In this document: positions 62,257 through 64,000 of the stretch, piece after piece
Position numbering within the stretch: the stretch's first letter is position 1
How the letters are laid out: the number at the start of each line of letters is the position of its first letter
NCBI GenBank assembly: GCA_965247775.1
Contig: OZ252031.1
Span: 682,001-746,000 of the forward strand
Reading direction: 5' to 3'
DNA: 64,000 nt
From: G965247775 sp965247775
Lineage (GTDB): Bacteria > Chloroflexota > Dehalococcoidia > Bin125
Notes under the pieces: model-generated
Databases searched by the model: none
Seen by the model: the letters and a program-made list of their open reading frames with translations, nothing else
Told to the model about the DNA's origin: nothing
Position numbers and translations under genes: made by a program

Positions 62257-63264
62257 GTGCTGGACAAGCGATGGGCCCTCTCGCTGCCCCTGCCGGCGGT
62301 TCCACTCCGGGATCACCCCGACTTCATGGCGGAAGCGGCCGACTGCGGCTACCGCGACGTCTGGTCCGCGGAAGTGATCGGCTTGGATGGCTTCACCCCG
62401 CTCGCGGTGACGGCAATGGCGGCCCCCCGTATGCGCCTTGGCATCGCCATCGCGAGCGTCTTCACCCGCGGTCCGGGCACCCTCGCCACTCACGCGGCTG
62501 CCATGGAGGAGCTGGCGCCCGGCCGCTTCTGTCTTGGGGTAGGCCTCGGCTCCCCGGCCACCGTCGAACGCTGGAACGGGGTGCCCTATCGCCACCCGAT
62601 GACCCGCTTGCGCGAGTACTTGACCGTGCTCCGCGGCGCACTGGGCGGCGAGCGCGTCAGCTTCCAGGGGCGAACGCTCAGCGTGGAGGGGCTCCGACTC
62701 GAGCGCCCGCCCGAGCGGCGCGTCCCGATCTACGTGGCGGCCTTGCGCGAGAAGATGCTGTACCTGGCCGGGGAAATGGGCGACGGCGTCATCACCAACT
62801 GGCTCGGCGCCGACGACGTACCGCAGATCGTCGCCGCCGCGCGCGCGGGGGCGGCGGCGGCCGGCAAGGATCCCGAGCAAGTCGAGGTCGTCTGTCGCAT
62901 CCCGGTCATCGTCGATCCCCCGGGGGAGGCGACGGAGAGGGAGCTGCGGCGCTACGTCTGCGCGTACCTCAACGTCCCCGCCTACGCTCGCTTCCAATCG
63001 TGGCTGGGCGCGGGGGAGCAACTGGCGCCGATGTGGGACGCCTGGGCTGCGGGCGACCGCAAGGCCGCCGTCGCCGCTGTGCCGCCCCAGCGCATGAGCG
63101 AACTCTTCGTCACCGGCAGCGCCGAGGAGCGCCGGGAGCACATTCAGCGCTTCCTGGACAACGGCGTCGATGTCGCCGTCTGCAACTTCACGACCACTGA
63201 GCCGGACGCCGGCAAGGCGGCCGACCTATTGCGCCGTGAGATCCGCGCGATGGCTCCGCGGTAG
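62257..63264 (+). CDS. LLM-class F420-dependent oxidoreductase
   Basis: A 335-residue luciferase-like protein, shorter type. Marks: LPLPAVPLRDHPDFMAEAAD, AAPRMRLGIAIASVFTRGPG, APGRFCLGVGLGSPATVERW, VPIYVAALREKMLYLAGEMG, DGVITNWLGADDV. This resembles F420-dependent methylenetetrahydromethanopterin-reductase-like and glucose-6-phosphate-dehydrogenase-like LLM proteins. GTG 62257 has GGAGGGG upstream. TAGGCT near 62177 may be a -10. It diverges from the mutase gene and is followed by a hairpin. Confidence 0.9.
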   Translation: MLDKRWALSLPLPAVPLRDHPDFMAEAADCGYRDVWSAEVIGLDGFTPLAVTAMAAPRMRLGIAIASVFTRGPGTLATHAAAMEELAPGRFCLGVGLGSPATVERWNGVPYRHPMTRLREYLTVLRGALGGERVSFQGRTLSVEGLRLERPPERRVPIYVAALREKMLYLAGEMGDGVITNWLGADDVPQIVAAARAGAAAAGKDPEQVEVVCRIPVIVDPPGEATERELRRYVCAYLNVPAYARFQSWLGAGEQLAPMWDAWAAGDRKAAVAAVPPQRMSELFVTGSAEERREHIQRFLDNGVDVAVCNFTTTEPDAGKAADLLRREIRAMAPR

Positions 63265-63288
63265 ATCGCCGCCCGTCTCGGACATGAA

Positions 63289-63315
63289 GAAGGGCCGGTC
63301 TCACACCGGCCCTTC
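63289..63315 (+). terminator. Perfect 11-bp hairpin after the LLM gene
   Basis: GAAGGGCCGGT (63289-63299) pairs with ACCGGCCCTTC (63305-63315) around CTCAC, 24 bases after the stop. The A/T ends of the stem resemble a Rho-independent terminator, but only a short GGAGTT follows. Confidence 0.7.
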
Positions 63316-63972
63316 GGAGTTCCCGTCCCTGGCGCCACCACTCCACGGTGTTGCGCGGTTGTCCGCGCGGCCATGCGTCGCCTGTGAGGCGCGTCCGGTC
63401 TATGGCCCGTGGCTGGCGGCCAAGGCGCCAGCGGACGCCCGATTCTGCACGATGAGCACGCCGTAGAGAACGTGCAGCTTGCTGCGCATCCGCCATCCCT
63501 CTCCACGCCGGCCGGCGTCCGGTTCGCCTAGCTCTCTCATTCCCATCCTCGCGTGCGAGGCTCTGCGAGGCCATCCAGGCGCGACCTGATGGCGCCCGTT
63601 GATTGCTGCCGAGTGCAGCAGAGCGGGCGCGCACCAATCCGATCGCATCCACGCGCCCGCAGACTCTGTGCTGATGCGGAAAACGCACGCATGCGAATGC
63701 GCGCACTTTCACAACGTGCTCTGCTGACCGCAGGGGGTGAGTCACGGGTCTGGCGGGCGCGAGCCACCCCCGCAGCTATGCCCTGGCGGTTGAACGTGAT
63801 CTCCCGTTGCATGCCGTCCTCACGTCCTCGGGTTGGCGGATTTCCGCCGAGTGTGCTCCACTCGCTGCCGCCTCTTGCACCAGGCCATGATCCGAGGCGG
63901 CGTCGAGAGAGTCTCCTCCGTCGCCCCCACGAAGGGGTGCGCCGCATATGCTCAACGTGCGGAGGGGGAGCG
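63316..63972. other. 657-base stretch with no recognised gene
   Basis: Many short frames on both strands, none with motifs. A minus-strand reading MRSKLHVLYGVLIVQNRASA ends near 63400 and could be a tiny membrane peptide, without clear ribosome site. The region around 63690-63720 is less GC-rich than its surroundings and may hold the upstream control region of the gene starting at 63973. No tRNA or inverted-repeat ends were found. Confidence 0.45.
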
Positions 63973-64000
63973 ATGGCGCCCATCATTGAGGCTCGGGCTC
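63973..64000 (+). CDS. Start of a gene cut by the window end
   Basis: ATG at 63973 after a very strong GGAGGGGGAG site reads MAPIIEARA and runs off the window. This start resembles those of ABC-transporter ATPases (MxPIIEARxLT), but nine residues are too few to assign. Confidence 0.45.

Noticed and set aside
63400..63489. Tiny minus-strand membrane peptide MRSKLHVLYGVLIV...
   Set aside because: Weak hydrophobic stretch, no ribosome site, no neighbour support.

Overview
The window is a high-GC bacterial chromosome segment, probably from a heterotrophic Chloroflexota of the Dehalococcoidia/SAR202 type. That assignment is inferred from gene content: eight luciferase-like (LLM) flavin/F420 oxidoreductases, many amidohydrolases, two phosphotriesterase-like lactonases, cyclases, a CaiB CoA-transferase, a RraA-like aldolase and methylmalonyl-CoA mutase. 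Expanded families of flavin monooxygenases are a known hallmark of SAR202. No rRNA, tRNA, CRISPR array, IS element or phage gene was recognised.

Layout. 1-1394 (+): a PfkB kinase, cut by the window edge, and a cupin. 1431-5930 (-): PepSY-like protein, phosphotriesterase-like enzyme, D-aminoacylase-type amidohydrolase and alpha/beta hydrolase. 6120-10024 (+): Gfo/Idh/MocA dehydrogenase, an OsmC-like protein with an in-frame UGA at its redox-cysteine position (probable selenoprotein), CaiB CoA-transferase and HpcH/CitE lyase. 10021-14302 (-): alpha/beta hydrolase, LLM enzyme, phosphotriesterase-like enzyme, SnoaL-like protein and a Crp/Fnr regulator. 14538-18532 (+): a protein of three fused RidA domains, an ACMSD-like amidohydrolase, a cytosine-deaminase-like amidohydrolase and a VOC protein. 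18570-32486 holds more LLM enzymes (two in tandem), a cyclase, a crotonase, two amidases, an MFS transporter and a zinc alcohol dehydrogenase. 32253-44597 mixes intact genes (esterase, RraA, DDAH-like, DM13 membrane protein, DUF368 lipid transporter) with broken ones. 45131-51585 has three LLM enzymes, a carboxymuconolactone-decarboxylase-like protein, a second cyclase and a sulfurtransferase. 51783-57008 has a beta-lactamase-like protein and a damaged tad/flp pilus locus. 57176-63264 has a SIMPL protein, methylmalonate-semialdehyde dehydrogenase, a damaged MFS gene, methylmalonyl-CoA mutase large subunit and a final LLM enzyme. The last bases start a new gene.

How the genes fit together (inference). 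Flavin monooxygenases, lactonases, hydrolases, amidases, deaminase-like and decarboxylase-like enzymes would oxidise and open varied organic molecules. CoA-transferase, CitE lyase, crotonase, RraA aldolase, methylmalonate-semialdehyde dehydrogenase and mutase would carry the products into central metabolism.

Sequence quality. About eighteen genes carry frameshifts. Most of those I could trace are one-base length errors in G or C runs, which points to consensus error. A smaller set of lesions is of another kind: in-frame stops in cpaF and a phosphoesterase, a Walker A Lys-to-Glu change, internal deletions in the tad locus and an MFS gene, and two head-to-head joins of truncated genes near 38,370 and 43,170. 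These could be real decay, chimeric assembly or error. The OsmC UGA differs from all of them because the frame is otherwise perfect and a SECIS-like hairpin follows.
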